This document shows, piece after piece, positions 31,096 to 39,484 of a stretch of 50,915 nt of DNA. The first letter of the stretch is position 1. The number at the start of each line of letters is the position of its first letter. The notes beneath the pieces were generated by a model. It searched no databases. It saw nothing but the letters and a program-made list of their open reading frames with translations, and had not been told where the DNA came from. The stretch is from Streptomyces sp. CB00316 (GTDB lineage Bacteria > Actinomycetota > Actinomycetes > Streptomycetales > Streptomycetaceae): positions 1 to 50,915 of the forward strand of contig NZ_LIXI01000018.1 in the NCBI RefSeq assembly GCF_001905595.1. The letters are read 5' to 3'. A program made the position numbers and the translations under genes.

Positions 31096-33270
31096 ATGGA
31101 ACCGCTCCGCTCCACCGACCCGGCGCGGATCGCCGGGTACCGCATCCTCGGCCGGCTCGGCGCCGGGGGCATGGGCGTGGTGCTGCTGGGCCGGTCGCCC
31201 GGCGGCGCGCTGGTGGCCATCAAGCTGATCCGGGCCGAGTACGCGGACGACACGGGGTTCCGCACCCGGTTCCGGCGTGAGGTGGCGATCGCCCGGCAGG
31301 TGCGCAACCGGTGGGCGGTGCCGGTCGTCGATGCCGACACCAAGGCGGCGGCGCCGTGGCTGGCCACCGGGTTCGTGCCGGGTCCCGCCCTGAGCGAGGC
31401 CGTGGGCGGCGGGGCGCCGCTGCCCGAGCGCAGCGTGCGGGCGCTCGGCTCGATGCTGGCGGAGGCGCTGGAGGCCGTCCACGGGGCGGGGCTCGTCCAC
31501 CGGGACGTGAAGCCCGGGAACGTTCTGCTGGGTCTGGACGGTCCCCGGCTGATCGACTTCGGAATCGCGCGGGCCCTGGACGACACCGTCCTCACGGCGA
31601 CGGACGCGATCGTCGGATCGCCGGGCTTCCTCTCCCCCGAGCAGGCGCAGGGGCGGCGGATCGGCCCGCCGAGCGACATCTTCTCGCTGGGCTGTGTCCT
31701 GGTGTACGCGGCGACCGGCGGGCGGCCGTTCGGCAGCGGCCCGGTCGAGGCGATGCTCTTCCGTACGGTGCACGACCCGGCGGATCTCGGCGCGCTGCCG
31801 CCGGGGCTGCGGCCGGTGGTGGAGGGGTGCCTGTCGAAGGAGCCGGAGGGGCGGCCGACGGCCGGGGACATCCGGCGGGCGTTCGCCGAGGACACCTCGG
31901 GCGGCAGCTGGCTGCCCGGCGCGGTGACCCACCTCATCGCCGAGCGCTCGGCGCGGATGCTCGCCCTGCCCGACATCGAGGCGACGAGCCTGGACGCCGG
32001 GTCCACGGTGGAGACGGGCGCGACCGGCGCCGGGAGCCGGGACACCACCGCCGTCCCCGCCTCCCCCGGGCGCCGGCGCTTCCTCGCGTACGTCACCGGG
32101 GGCGCGGTCCTCTCGGCGGCGGGCGGGACCACCGCCTGGCTGGCCACCGCGTTCGGGAACGAGAAGGACCCGGGCGGGAGCGGCAAGGGGGACGGCGACC
32201 GGACGGCGACCGGACGGCCGGAGCTGCACATCGGGCTGCAGGCCGACCTCAGCGGCCACTCGGCGGCGATCGGCAAGGGCCAGGAGCGGGCGGCGCTCCT
32301 GGCGGTCGAGGAGCACAACGCCCGCGAGGGCGCGCCGTTCACGCTGCGCCTGGTCGCGGCCGACGACGGCGGCGTGGAGGCGCGGGCGACGGCGGCGGTA
32401 CGGCGGTTCGCCGAGGATCCGCTGCTGGTGGCGGCGATCGGGGCGACCGGCGCGGACGCGGCGCGCGAGGCGTTGGTCGCTTACGACGAGGCGGCGCTGC
32501 CGCTGCTCAGTGTGGTGGACGGGGACATCCGGAACCTGAACCGGATCTTCCTGTGTGCCCGGCCGCGCAACGACATGCAGATGCTGCCGGTGGCGCAGTT
32601 CCTGGGCGCGTACGAGATCGACGCCGTGGCTCTGGTCGGCGACGGGACCGAGTACGGCCGCCAGACCACGCGGTTCCTGGACGCGGGGCTGCGCGGCAAC
32701 GGCCGGACGGTCCTCGCGGAGACGGTGCGGGAGGGCACCCGTGATCTGGACGCCGCGGCGGAGCGGATCGTCGCGAGGAAGCCGGGGGCGGTGGTGTACG
32801 GGGGCGGGTGGCGGGACGCGGGCCGGTTGGCGCGGGCGCTGACGAAGGCGGGGTTCCGGGGGCCGAAGATCGGCACCCAGGCCGTGCACGATCCCCGGTT
32901 CCTGGCGGAGGCGGGCGAGGACGCGGCGGGGTGGCTGGTCGTGTCGACGGCCGCCGACCCCGCCTCCGTACCCTCCGTGCACCCCTTCGCCGCCGCGTAC
33001 CGCAAGCGCTTCGACGGTGCGCCGCCGCTGCTGGCCGCCGAGGCGTACGACGCGGTCGGGCTGATCGCGGCCTGTGCGGAGGGGCTGGGCCGGGAGAGCG
33101 TGACGCGGCAGGACATGCTGCCCGTGCTGCGGTCGACGCGGTACAAGGGCGTGTCCAAGAGCTACGCGTTCGAGCCCGCCAACGGGATGTACGCGGGCAC
33201 CGGGGTCTTCATCTACCGCGTGGAGCGGGGGCGTTTCCGCTACATCGGGATGGACGGCCGCGAGGTCTGA
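31096..33270 (+). CDS. Ser/Thr protein kinase fused to an extracellular amino-acid-receptor-like domain
   Basis: A 724-aa protein. Residues ~15-275 form a Hanks-type kinase: glycine loop GRLGAGGMGVVLLG, Lys43 in VAIKLI, His135-Arg-Asp137 in LVHRDVKPGN, Asp154 in LIDFGIARA, and GSPGFLSPEQAQG. A membrane segment follows near 325-350 (FLAYVTGGAVLSAAGGTTAW). Residues ~375-724 resemble a type I periplasmic binding protein of the LivJ/Peripla_BP_6 class: LHIGLQADLSGHSAAIGKGQ, VAAIGATGADAAREALVAYD, VALVGDGTEYGRQTTRFLDA, GPKIGTQAVHDPRFLAEAGE. A ligand outside could control the kinase inside. It converges on livFGHMK, whose LivK is a related binding protein. ATG 31096. Confidence 0.9.
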   Translation: MEPLRSTDPARIAGYRILGRLGAGGMGVVLLGRSPGGALVAIKLIRAEYADDTGFRTRFRREVAIARQVRNRWAVPVVDADTKAAAPWLATGFVPGPALSEAVGGGAPLPERSVRALGSMLAEALEAVHGAGLVHRDVKPGNVLLGLDGPRLIDFGIARALDDTVLTATDAIVGSPGFLSPEQAQGRRIGPPSDIFSLGCVLVYAATGGRPFGSGPVEAMLFRTVHDPADLGALPPGLRPVVEGCLSKEPEGRPTAGDIRRAFAEDTSGGSWLPGAVTHLIAERSARMLALPDIEATSLDAGSTVETGATGAGSRDTTAVPASPGRRRFLAYVTGGAVLSAAGGTTAWLATAFGNEKDPGGSGKGDGDRTATGRPELHIGLQADLSGHSAAIGKGQERAALLAVEEHNAREGAPFTLRLVAADDGGVEARATAAVRRFAEDPLLVAAIGATGADAAREALVAYDEAALPLLSVVDGDIRNLNRIFLCARPRNDMQMLPVAQFLGAYEIDAVALVGDGTEYGRQTTRFLDAGLRGNGRTVLAETVREGTRDLDAAAERIVARKPGAVVYGGGWRDAGRLARALTKAGFRGPKIGTQAVHDPRFLAEAGEDAAGWLVVSTAADPASVPSVHPFAAAYRKRFDGAPPLLAAEAYDAVGLIAACAEGLGRESVTRQDMLPVLRSTRYKGVSKSYAFEPANGMYAGTGVFIYRVERGRFRYIGMDGREV

Positions 33271-33457
33271 TCACGTCGGCAGCCCCCGGCGGCCGCCTGG
33301 GCCACACGCACCCGGACCCTGAGCGTGCCGGGGTCCACCGGCAACACCACGTACAACACCCTGAAGGGGGCCGGGTTACCTCCGTAACACCGGCCGGCCG
33401 GCCGCGCAGCTCTCCGAAGTGGAGGCGTACACCAGCCGGGCAGGGCGAGAGGGTGGG

Positions 33458-33480
33458 CCCGGCCGCTGTCCACGGCCGGG
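33458..33480 (-). terminator. Terminator hairpin of the liv operon
   Basis: CCCGGCCG (33458-33465) pairs with CGGCCGGG (33473-33480) over a 7-nt loop, 20 bp past the livK stop. The rest of the 230-bp gap between the convergent kinase and livK genes shows nothing else. Confidence 0.55.
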
Positions 33481-33500
33481 CAGTCCACTTGCTCAGAGCG

Positions 33501-34751
33501 TCACTTCATCGTGAAGGACTTCGCCGCATCGGAGACCGACGCCGGGCTGATGACCTTCAGTCCGCCGGGGACCGAGGCGTCCGGCTTCATGATGACGCTC
33601 TCCCGGGTGGACGGCGCCGCGGGGTCGGAGAAGTCGTGGGTGACCCCGAACTCGGTTCCGTACCCCTTGATCGTGAGCAGCGCCTTGTCGACGCCCTCGC
33701 GGGTGAGGTCCTTGTTGTCGCACGCCTTGTCCAGCGCCTCGCCGAAGATGGAGGCCGCCGTCCAGCCCGCGACGACGCCGTTGTCGAGGACGTCGTTCGG
33801 GTACTGCGACGCGTACTGCTTCGCCAGCAGCGACGGGCCGTCGCCGGGGTCGCCGATGGGCAGGGTGGAGGAGGCGATGTAGTAGTCCTTCAGCAGGGCC
33901 GGGCCCGCCTGGGTCTTCAACAGCTGTGGCGCGTAAGCCGAGTTGTTGCCGACGACGGGGACGTTGAAGCCGGTGGCCGCCGCGACGCCGACCAGCGAGG
34001 CCGCCTGGCGCGGGCCCGCGCTGACGACGACGGCCTTCACACCGGCCTGCTTGAGGGCGGCGACCTGGGCCGTCATGTCGTTGTCGGTCGGCTTGATCTT
34101 CTGCTCGACGACGGTGAGCCCGGCTTCCTTGGCCGCGTGCTTGGAGCCGGTGAGCGCGTTCTCGCCGTAGTCGCCCTCGAAGTACACGTGACCGATCTTG
34201 TCGCCCTCGGCGATCCGCTTCTCCTTGAGCAGGTGATCGATCAGGTTGATGGTCTCCACGTCGTACGTGGCGCCGACGACGCGGATGTACGGGGAGCCGA
34301 GCAGGTTCGCCGACCAGGCCTGCGGCAGGACGAGTCCCTTGTCCTTGCCGTCGATGCGCTGCTCGACGGCGGCGACGAACGGGGAGCCGATGAACTGGGT
34401 GAAGCCGAGCACCTTCGGTTCCAGCTCGGTGTAGCCGGCGATGGCCTTCTGCGGGTCGTAGCCGTGGTCCCGTACGGTCAGCTCGATCTTCCGGTCGCAG
34501 ATGCCGCCCTTGGCGTTGATCTCCTTCACCCACAGCTGCTGGGCCTGGGTCACGCTCTTGCCGAGCGAGGCGTAGACACCGGTCATGTCGGTGAGGACGC
34601 CGAGCGAGATCGTCGAGGAGGTGACGCCGGGACCGGTCTTGATCCCGGCCTTGTCCTGCTGGTCACCCTTCCCTTCGGTCGCCTTGCCGCTGCACCCGAC
34701 GAGGGTGACGGTGAGGGCCGCGACCACGGCCGTGAGCGCTCTGAGTTTCAT
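33501..34751 (-). CDS. livK: Branched-chain amino acid ABC transporter, substrate-binding lipoprotein
   Basis: A 416-aa Leu/Ile/Val-binding-type receptor. The signal MKLRALTAVVAALTVTLVGC gives lipidation at Cys20. The Peripla_BP_6 fold shows VLTDMTGVYASLGKSVTQAQ, QLWVKEINAKGGICDRKIEL, FTQFIGSPFVAAVEQ, HVYFEGDYGENALTGSKHAA and AAVVSAGPRQA-like AVVVSAGPRQAASLVGVA. It overlaps the livM stop by four bases (ATGA) and is last in the operon, an arrangement common in actinobacteria. It may carry hydrophobic amino acids, amides or urea; the ligand cannot be told from sequence. It is related in fold to the receptor half of the neighbouring kinase. Confidence 0.88.
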   Translation of the reverse strand: MKLRALTAVVAALTVTLVGCSGKATEGKGDQQDKAGIKTGPGVTSSTISLGVLTDMTGVYASLGKSVTQAQQLWVKEINAKGGICDRKIELTVRDHGYDPQKAIAGYTELEPKVLGFTQFIGSPFVAAVEQRIDGKDKGLVLPQAWSANLLGSPYIRVVGATYDVETINLIDHLLKEKRIAEGDKIGHVYFEGDYGENALTGSKHAAKEAGLTVVEQKIKPTDNDMTAQVAALKQAGVKAVVVSAGPRQAASLVGVAAATGFNVPVVGNNSAYAPQLLKTQAGPALLKDYYIASSTLPIGDPGDGPSLLAKQYASQYPNDVLDNGVVAGWTAASIFGEALDKACDNKDLTREGVDKALLTIKGYGTEFGVTHDFSDPAAPSTRESVIMKPDASVPGGLKVISPASVSDAAKSFTMK

Positions 34752-35908
34752 TTCTTCTCCCCTGATTTCTTCGGGCGGGTGACGCGCGGGAGTGCGATGC
34801 CGAGGCGGGCGAGGCCGCCGGGCAGGAACAGGACCACCGCGACCACCGCGGCGCCGTACAGGTAGCGGGACGCCTCACCGGGTGCCAGACCGCCCGTACC
34901 GGGGGCGGAGACCAGCGGGAGGGAGTCGCTGTAGTGGTTGAGCACCTGCGGGAGCAGGGAGACGAAGAAGGCGCCGACGACGGCTCCCGCGACGCTGCCC
35001 AGCCCGCCGATGACGATCATGGCGAGGTATTCGAGGGACAGGATCATGCCGAAGTACTCGGGCACGGTCCGCTGGAAGACCAGCGCGAGCAGGACGCCCG
35101 CCAGGCCCGCGTACATGGAGGACAGGACGAAGACTCCGGCCCGGTAGCGCGCCACCGGTACGCCCATCACGCCCGCCGCGATCCGGTGGTCGCGGATGGC
35201 GTTCATCGCCCGGCCCGGCCTGCCCCGGAGCACTCCGCGGGCGAACAGGGCGCTCAGCAGCAGGGCGGCCAGGCCCACGTACCAGAGCTTCTCCGAGGAG
35301 CCGAACGGGACCGCCGCGACGACGACTTCGGTGTCGTCGAAGGTGAACCCGAAGAGGGAGAGCGGCGGTACGGCCCGCCCGTTGTAACCCCCGGTCAGGG
35401 AGCCCGCGTTGAACAGGACGTGCTGTCCGATGAAGATCAGCGCGAGGGTCGCGATACCGAGGTACGCGCCGCGCAGTCGGCCGGCGATCGGGCTGAACAG
35501 CCCGCCGGCGGCTCCTGCGAGCAGGACGGCGAGGATCGCGGCCAGCCAGGTGGGCAGCCCGAGGCCGGTCAGGGTGTGGCCGTTCTCGGTGCTGGACTCC
35601 CCCGCCAGGATGCAGTAGCCGTACGCGCCGACGGCGAGGAAGAACGCGTGGCCCATGGAGAGTTGGCCGGTGGCGCCGGTGAGCATGTTGAGCCCGATCG
35701 CACCGATCGCCGCCGCCATCGCGAACAGTCCGGCCTGGAGCCAGAAGCGGTCCAGGTAGAACGGGAGGGCGAGGAGCAGGACGGAGGCGATGAGGACGGC
35801 GTACGTACGGGGCCGGCGCAGCCGGTCGGTGAAGGTCTCCGCGCCACCGGCCTTGGGGGCGGAGGCGGTCGTCGCCTCGGGGGCCGCTTCGACGGTGGTG
35901 TCAGACAC
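34748..35908 (-). CDS. livM: Branched-chain amino acid ABC transporter permease (LivM type)
   Basis: A 386-aa membrane permease. The cytoplasmic N-terminus (DTTVEAAPEATTASAPKAGG) is followed by about nine hydrophobic helices. The LivM signature is GLNMLTGATGQLSMGHAFFL early and GRAMNAIRDHRIAAGVMGVP in the loop that contacts the ATPases. It then has LSLEYLAMIVIGGLGSVAGA VVGA. It overlaps livH by 8 bp and livK by 4 bp. It forms the membrane channel with LivH. Confidence 0.92.
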   Translation of the reverse strand: MSDTTVEAAPEATTASAPKAGGAETFTDRLRRPRTYAVLIASVLLLALPFYLDRFWLQAGLFAMAAAIGAIGLNMLTGATGQLSMGHAFFLAVGAYGYCILAGESSTENGHTLTGLGLPTWLAAILAVLLAGAAGGLFSPIAGRLRGAYLGIATLALIFIGQHVLFNAGSLTGGYNGRAVPPLSLFGFTFDDTEVVVAAVPFGSSEKLWYVGLAALLLSALFARGVLRGRPGRAMNAIRDHRIAAGVMGVPVARYRAGVFVLSSMYAGLAGVLLALVFQRTVPEYFGMILSLEYLAMIVIGGLGSVAGAVVGAFFVSLLPQVLNHYSDSLPLVSAPGTGGLAPGEASRYLYGAAVVAVVLFLPGGLARLGIALPRVTRPKKSGEKK

Positions 35909-36791
35909 GGGCGAGCTCCTTCGTGCCGAAGAGTCCCGCGGGCCGGATCAGCAGGACCGCGACCATCACCAGGTAGGGCGCCAGATCGCCGATGCCCCGG
36001 CCGAGGAAGGAGAGGTCGCTCTGGTAGCCGGTGGCGAGCGACTCGGTGACACCGACGATGAGCCCGCCGACGAGCGCCCCGGTCGTGGAGTCGAGTCCGC
36101 CGAGGATCGCGGCGGGGAACGCCTTGAGCGCGGCGAGGGAGGTGGCGCGCTCCAGGCCGGGGGTCGGGAAGACGGTGAGGAAGAGGGCGGCGACGGCCGC
36201 GAGGGCACCGGCGACGGCCCAGGCCGCGAGCGAGACCCTGCCCAGCTTGATGCCCATGAGGGCGGCGGTCTGCGGGTTCTCGGCGGCGGCCCGCATCGAG
36301 ACACCCCACGAGGTGTAGCGGAAGGCCAGCAGGAACACGGTGATGAGAAGCCCGGCGGCGAGGAACGCGGCGATCCTGGTCTGGGCAAGGGTGATCCCGC
36401 CGATGTTCACCACCTCGTCGCCCCACGGGTCGCCGAGGGCGAGGACGTCCGTGCCCATGCGGCGGGTGAGTTCGGTGATGAGGAGGATGTCGACGCCGAT
36501 GGTGACGATGGCCAGGACACTGTGGTCGCTGCCCCGGTAGCGGCGCATCACGAAGAACTCGATGGCCGCCCCGACGGTCGCCGCCCCGGCGATCCCGACG
36601 AGCAGCGCGGGCCAGAACCCGATGTCGTCGTGGAGGACTGCGGTGACATAGCCGCCCGCCAGCAGCAGTGAGGCGTGGGCGAAGTTGACGACCTCGGTGG
36701 CCTTGAAGATGACGACGAAGCCGAGGGCGATCAGGGCGTAGACCGAACCGATCGACAGGCCGCCGAGGAGAAGTTCGATGAACGTGGTCAT
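35901..36791 (-). CDS. livH: Branched-chain amino acid ABC transporter permease (LivH type)
   Basis: A 296-aa permease. The start MTTFIELLLGGLSIGSVYAL and IALGFVVIFKATEVVNFAHA are typical of LivH. MRAAAENPQTAALMGIKLGR is the ATPase-contact loop, and LKAFPAAILGGLDSTTGALV precedes the last helices. It overlaps livG by ATGA and livM by 8 bp, so translation of the operon is coupled. Confidence 0.92.
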   Translation of the reverse strand: MTTFIELLLGGLSIGSVYALIALGFVVIFKATEVVNFAHASLLLAGGYVTAVLHDDIGFWPALLVGIAGAATVGAAIEFFVMRRYRGSDHSVLAIVTIGVDILLITELTRRMGTDVLALGDPWGDEVVNIGGITLAQTRIAAFLAAGLLITVFLLAFRYTSWGVSMRAAAENPQTAALMGIKLGRVSLAAWAVAGALAAVAALFLTVFPTPGLERATSLAALKAFPAAILGGLDSTTGALVGGLIVGVTESLATGYQSDLSFLGRGIGDLAPYLVMVAVLLIRPAGLFGTKELARV

Positions 36792-37597
36792 TCCGGTGCT
36801 CCCAAGTAGGCCTGGACGACGGCCGGGTCGTTCTGGACCTCGGCGGGGGTGCCGCCCGCGATCCTGCGTCCGAAGTCGAGTACGGTCACCGCGTCCGCCA
36901 GCCGCATCACCACCCCCATGTCGTGCTCGACCAGCACGATGGAGATGCCGAGGCTGTCGCGGACGTTGGCCACGACGGCCGCGGTACGGCGGCGTTCGTC
37001 AGCGGTCATGCCCGCGATCGGCTCGTCGAGAAGCAGCACCCGGGGCTCCATGCACAGCGCGCGGCCGAGCTCGACGAGCTTCTGCTGCCCGTACGGGAGC
37101 GAGCCCGCCGGGCGTTCCAACGCGGCCTCCAGGCCGATGAACCCGGCGATCTCGCGGACCCGGTCCAGATGGCGCCGCTCCTCGCGGGCGGCCGACGGCA
37201 GCCTGAGGCCGGTGGCGAGGAACCCGGAGCGGGTGAGCCGATGGCGGCCGAGCAGCAGGCTGTCGGCGACGGTCGCGTGCGGCGGGAGCGCGATGTTCTG
37301 GAAGGTGCGGGCGACGCCGAGGGCGGCGATGGTGTGCGGCGGGAGTCCGGTGAGCTCGGTGGTGCCGAGGTGGACGGTGCCGGCGGAGGCGCGGTAGACG
37401 CCGGAGAGGACGTTGAAGCAGGTGGACTTGCCGGCGCCGTTGGGGCCGATGACGGCGTGCACGCTGCCGGGTTCCACGGTGAAGGAGACGCTGTCGAGGG
37501 CGGTGAGCCCGGCGAACCGTACGGTCACGTCGGAGACGGTCAGGGCGGCCGGTTCGGTGGTGGCGGCGCCGGTGGCGGTGGTGGGCGCGGTCTTCAC
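36788..37597 (-). CDS. livG: Branched-chain amino acid ABC transporter ATPase (LivG type)
   Basis: A 269-aa ATPase from GTG 37597, which overlaps the livF stop as GTGA; GTG 37606 is the in-frame alternative. Walker A is IGPNGAGKSTCF, the signature is SLPYGQQKLVELGRALCMEP, and Walker B VLLLDEPIAGM is followed by the switch His in IVLVEHDMGVVMRLAD. The insert TFQNIALPPHATVADSLLLG and the C-terminal VVQAYLGAPE are LivG features. It powers uptake with LivF. Confidence 0.92.
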   Translation of the reverse strand: MKTAPTTATGAATTEPAALTVSDVTVRFAGLTALDSVSFTVEPGSVHAVIGPNGAGKSTCFNVLSGVYRASAGTVHLGTTELTGLPPHTIAALGVARTFQNIALPPHATVADSLLLGRHRLTRSGFLATGLRLPSAAREERRHLDRVREIAGFIGLEAALERPAGSLPYGQQKLVELGRALCMEPRVLLLDEPIAGMTADERRRTAAVVANVRDSLGISIVLVEHDMGVVMRLADAVTVLDFGRRIAGGTPAEVQNDPAVVQAYLGAPE

Positions 37598-38391
37598 GCG
37601 GACCACCTGCTCAGCGTGCGCCGGCTGCGGGACTCCACGTCGCCGTCGGCGGCGGCCTCCTCGTCGACCACGCCGAGGTAGCGGCGGCGCACCTCGTCGG
37701 AGGCGGCCAGTTCGGCGGCCGGCCCGTGCAGGGCGACCTCGCCGACGTCCAGGACGTACGCCGTCGAGGCGAGGCGCAGCGCGATGGCCGCGTTCTGCTC
37801 GACGAGCATGACGGAGGTGCCGCTCGCGTTGATCTCCTGCACGGTCTCCGCGATCCGGGCCGCCATCAGCGGGGCGAGGCCGAGTGAGGGCTCGTCCAGC
37901 AGGAGCAGCCGGGGCCCCGCCATCAGGGCGCGGCCCATCGCCAGCATCTGCTGCTCACCGCCGGAGAGGAGCCCGGCCCGCTGGTGCGCGCGGTCGGAGA
38001 GGACCGGGAACAGTTCGTGGACGCGGGCCAGTGCGGCGCTCGTCTGCTTGCGCCCGCCGCGCGCCCCGAGAGCGCCCGCGCGCAGGTTGTCGGCCACCGT
38101 CATCCGGGCGAAGACCTGCCGGCCCTCCGGTACCTGGACCACTCCGGCTGCCACCACCTGGGCGGGCCGCAGCCCCTCCAGGGGACGGCCGTCGAACCGG
38201 ATGGTGCCGGTGCCCGTACCGCGGTGGAAGCCGAGGGTCCGCGATACGGCCCGCAGCAGCGTGGTCTTGCCCGCGCCGTTGCCGCCGAGTACGGCGGTGA
38301 TCGCGCCGTCCGGCACATCGACGGAGATGTCGCGCAGAGCGCGGACCGGGCCGTAGCCGACGGACAGTGCGCGGATCTCTAGCGTTGCCAT
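37594..38391 (-). CDS. livF: Branched-chain amino acid ABC transporter ATPase (LivF type)
   Basis: A 265-aa ATPase. ATG 38391 follows GGAGGAGGACGC. Walker A is VLGGNGAGKTTLLRA, the signature LLSGGEQQMLAMGRALM, Walker B LLLLDEPSLGLAP, and the switch His is replaced by Gln in VMLVEQNAAIALRLA, which is normal for LivF. The GVVQVPEGRQVFARMTVADN stretch is a LivF hallmark. First gene of the operon, divergent from the PucR-like regulator. Confidence 0.92.
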   Translation of the reverse strand: MATLEIRALSVGYGPVRALRDISVDVPDGAITAVLGGNGAGKTTLLRAVSRTLGFHRGTGTGTIRFDGRPLEGLRPAQVVAAGVVQVPEGRQVFARMTVADNLRAGALGARGGRKQTSAALARVHELFPVLSDRAHQRAGLLSGGEQQMLAMGRALMAGPRLLLLDEPSLGLAPLMAARIAETVQEINASGTSVMLVEQNAAIALRLASTAYVLDVGEVALHGPAAELAASDEVRRRYLGVVDEEAAADGDVESRSRRTLSRWSA

Positions 38392-38460
38392 GCGTCCTCC
38401 TCCTTCCGCCTTCTCGTGTCGTGCTGATGGGTGGTGCTCGTCTGTGGGGGTGTGGCTTGG

Positions 38461-38472
38461 TGTGGTGCCACA
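38461..38472. promoter_or_regulatory. TGTGG-TG-CCACA inverted repeat upstream of livF
   Basis: A 12-bp element with perfect 5-bp arms in the 260-bp gap between livF and the PucR-like gene, 70 bp upstream of the livF start. It could be an operator for the adjacent regulator, but it is short. Confidence 0.3.
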
Positions 38473-38651
38473 GACCAGCACCGGCCGGAGCGCGCGTCCA
38501 CGGGGCGGGGCGGACTCGATGCGGGTGACCAGCGATCGAAGGGCCTCGTTGTGCACACGCACAGAGGAGGTGACGGGCGGGCTCCCGCCCGCGCGGCCGG
38601 TGGCATCCTCGTCGGTCACCGGGGAGACCGGTCCGACGGAGGGGGGCGGGG

Positions 38652-39341
38652 ATGCGGCGGGACGCAGGCGCCGCGGCGCTGCTCGGCCCGCTGCTGGCCG
38701 GGGCCGCCCAGCCGCACCAGGTGCGGCGCGCGGCGCAGGGCCTCGGGCTGCCCGAGCGGGGGCGTTACGCGGTGGTGGTGCTGGACGCGCCCGCCGCCGT
38801 CCCGGATGCGGACGGGGTGCGGTGGTACTGGTGCGGGGAGGTGGGGGTCGTCCTGCTGGGCCCGGAAGGCCTCGCCGGACCGGTCGCACGGCTCGGGGAG
38901 GCCGGGGCGGGGCCCGGTGGCGTCAGTCCGGTGGTGGGCGGTCTGGCGGAGCTGGGGAGCGCCCGCCGGCTGGCGGGGGCGGCGCTGCTGACCTGCGGTC
39001 CGGGGGCGCGCGAGATCGTGGCGCTGGACGAGCGGTTGCCGACGGCCCTGGTGGCGAGCGTGCCGGAGCTGTCCGCCCGGCTGGTCGCGGAGGTGTTCGG
39101 CCCGCTGCTGGTGCTGGCTCCGGCGGAACGGGAGCTGCTGGTGGGGACGTTGGAGGCGTGGCTGGAGTGCGGGGGGTCGGTGGGGCGGGCCGCGGTGCGG
39201 CTGCGGTGCCACCGGAACACGGTGTTCAACCGGCTGCGGCGACTGGAACGGCTGACCTCACGATCACTGTCGCACCCGCGCGAGCTGGTCGAGACGGTGC
39301 TGGCGCTGGACGCGCTGCGGCTGCCGGCGGCGCGGGCGTGA
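38652..39341 (+). CDS. PucR/CdaR-type regulator with C-terminal HTH
   Basis: A 229-aa protein. The C-terminal HTH_30 module is clear: LLVGTLEAWLECGGSVGRAA, VRLRCHRNTVFNRLRRLERL then TSRSLSHPRELVETVLALDA. The N-terminal ~150 residues (YAVVVLDAPAAVPDADGVRW, WCGEVGVVLLGPEGLAGPVA) resemble the GGDEF-like part of PucR proteins, shorter than the usual 400-500 aa. Start ATG 38652 follows a GGAGGGGGG run. Divergent orientation makes it a likely local regulator of livFGHMK. Confidence 0.75.
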   Translation: MRRDAGAAALLGPLLAGAAQPHQVRRAAQGLGLPERGRYAVVVLDAPAAVPDADGVRWYWCGEVGVVLLGPEGLAGPVARLGEAGAGPGGVSPVVGGLAELGSARRLAGAALLTCGPGAREIVALDERLPTALVASVPELSARLVAEVFGPLLVLAPAERELLVGTLEAWLECGGSVGRAAVRLRCHRNTVFNRLRRLERLTSRSLSHPRELVETVLALDALRLPAARA

Positions 39342-39405
39342 GCGACGGCCGGGAGGCCCACAACGCAGGAGGAGGCGGCCGGGAAGCCCGCAACGCGTGA
39401 GAATT

Positions 39406-39444
39406 CGGGGCCGGTCATACGTTCGTTCCGTACGACCGGCCCCG
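39406..39444. terminator. Bidirectional terminator between the PucR-like and glycerate kinase genes
   Basis: CGGGGCCGGTC (39406-39416) pairs perfectly with GACCGGCCCCG (39434-39444). The 17-nt loop contains a further ACG/CGT pairing. Confidence 0.65.
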
Positions 39445-39451
39445 ATCCGGC

Positions 39452-39484
39452 GGTCAGCTCAGGAAGTTGGTCAGCTCAGGAAGT
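39452..39484. repeat. 17-bp-period tandem repeat over the glycerate kinase stop codon
   Basis: GGTCAGCTCAGGAAGT occurs at 39452-39467 and 39469-39484. The repeat duplicates the last codons (FLS) plus the stop of the glycerate kinase gene, leaving the first stop in use. Confidence 0.8.
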
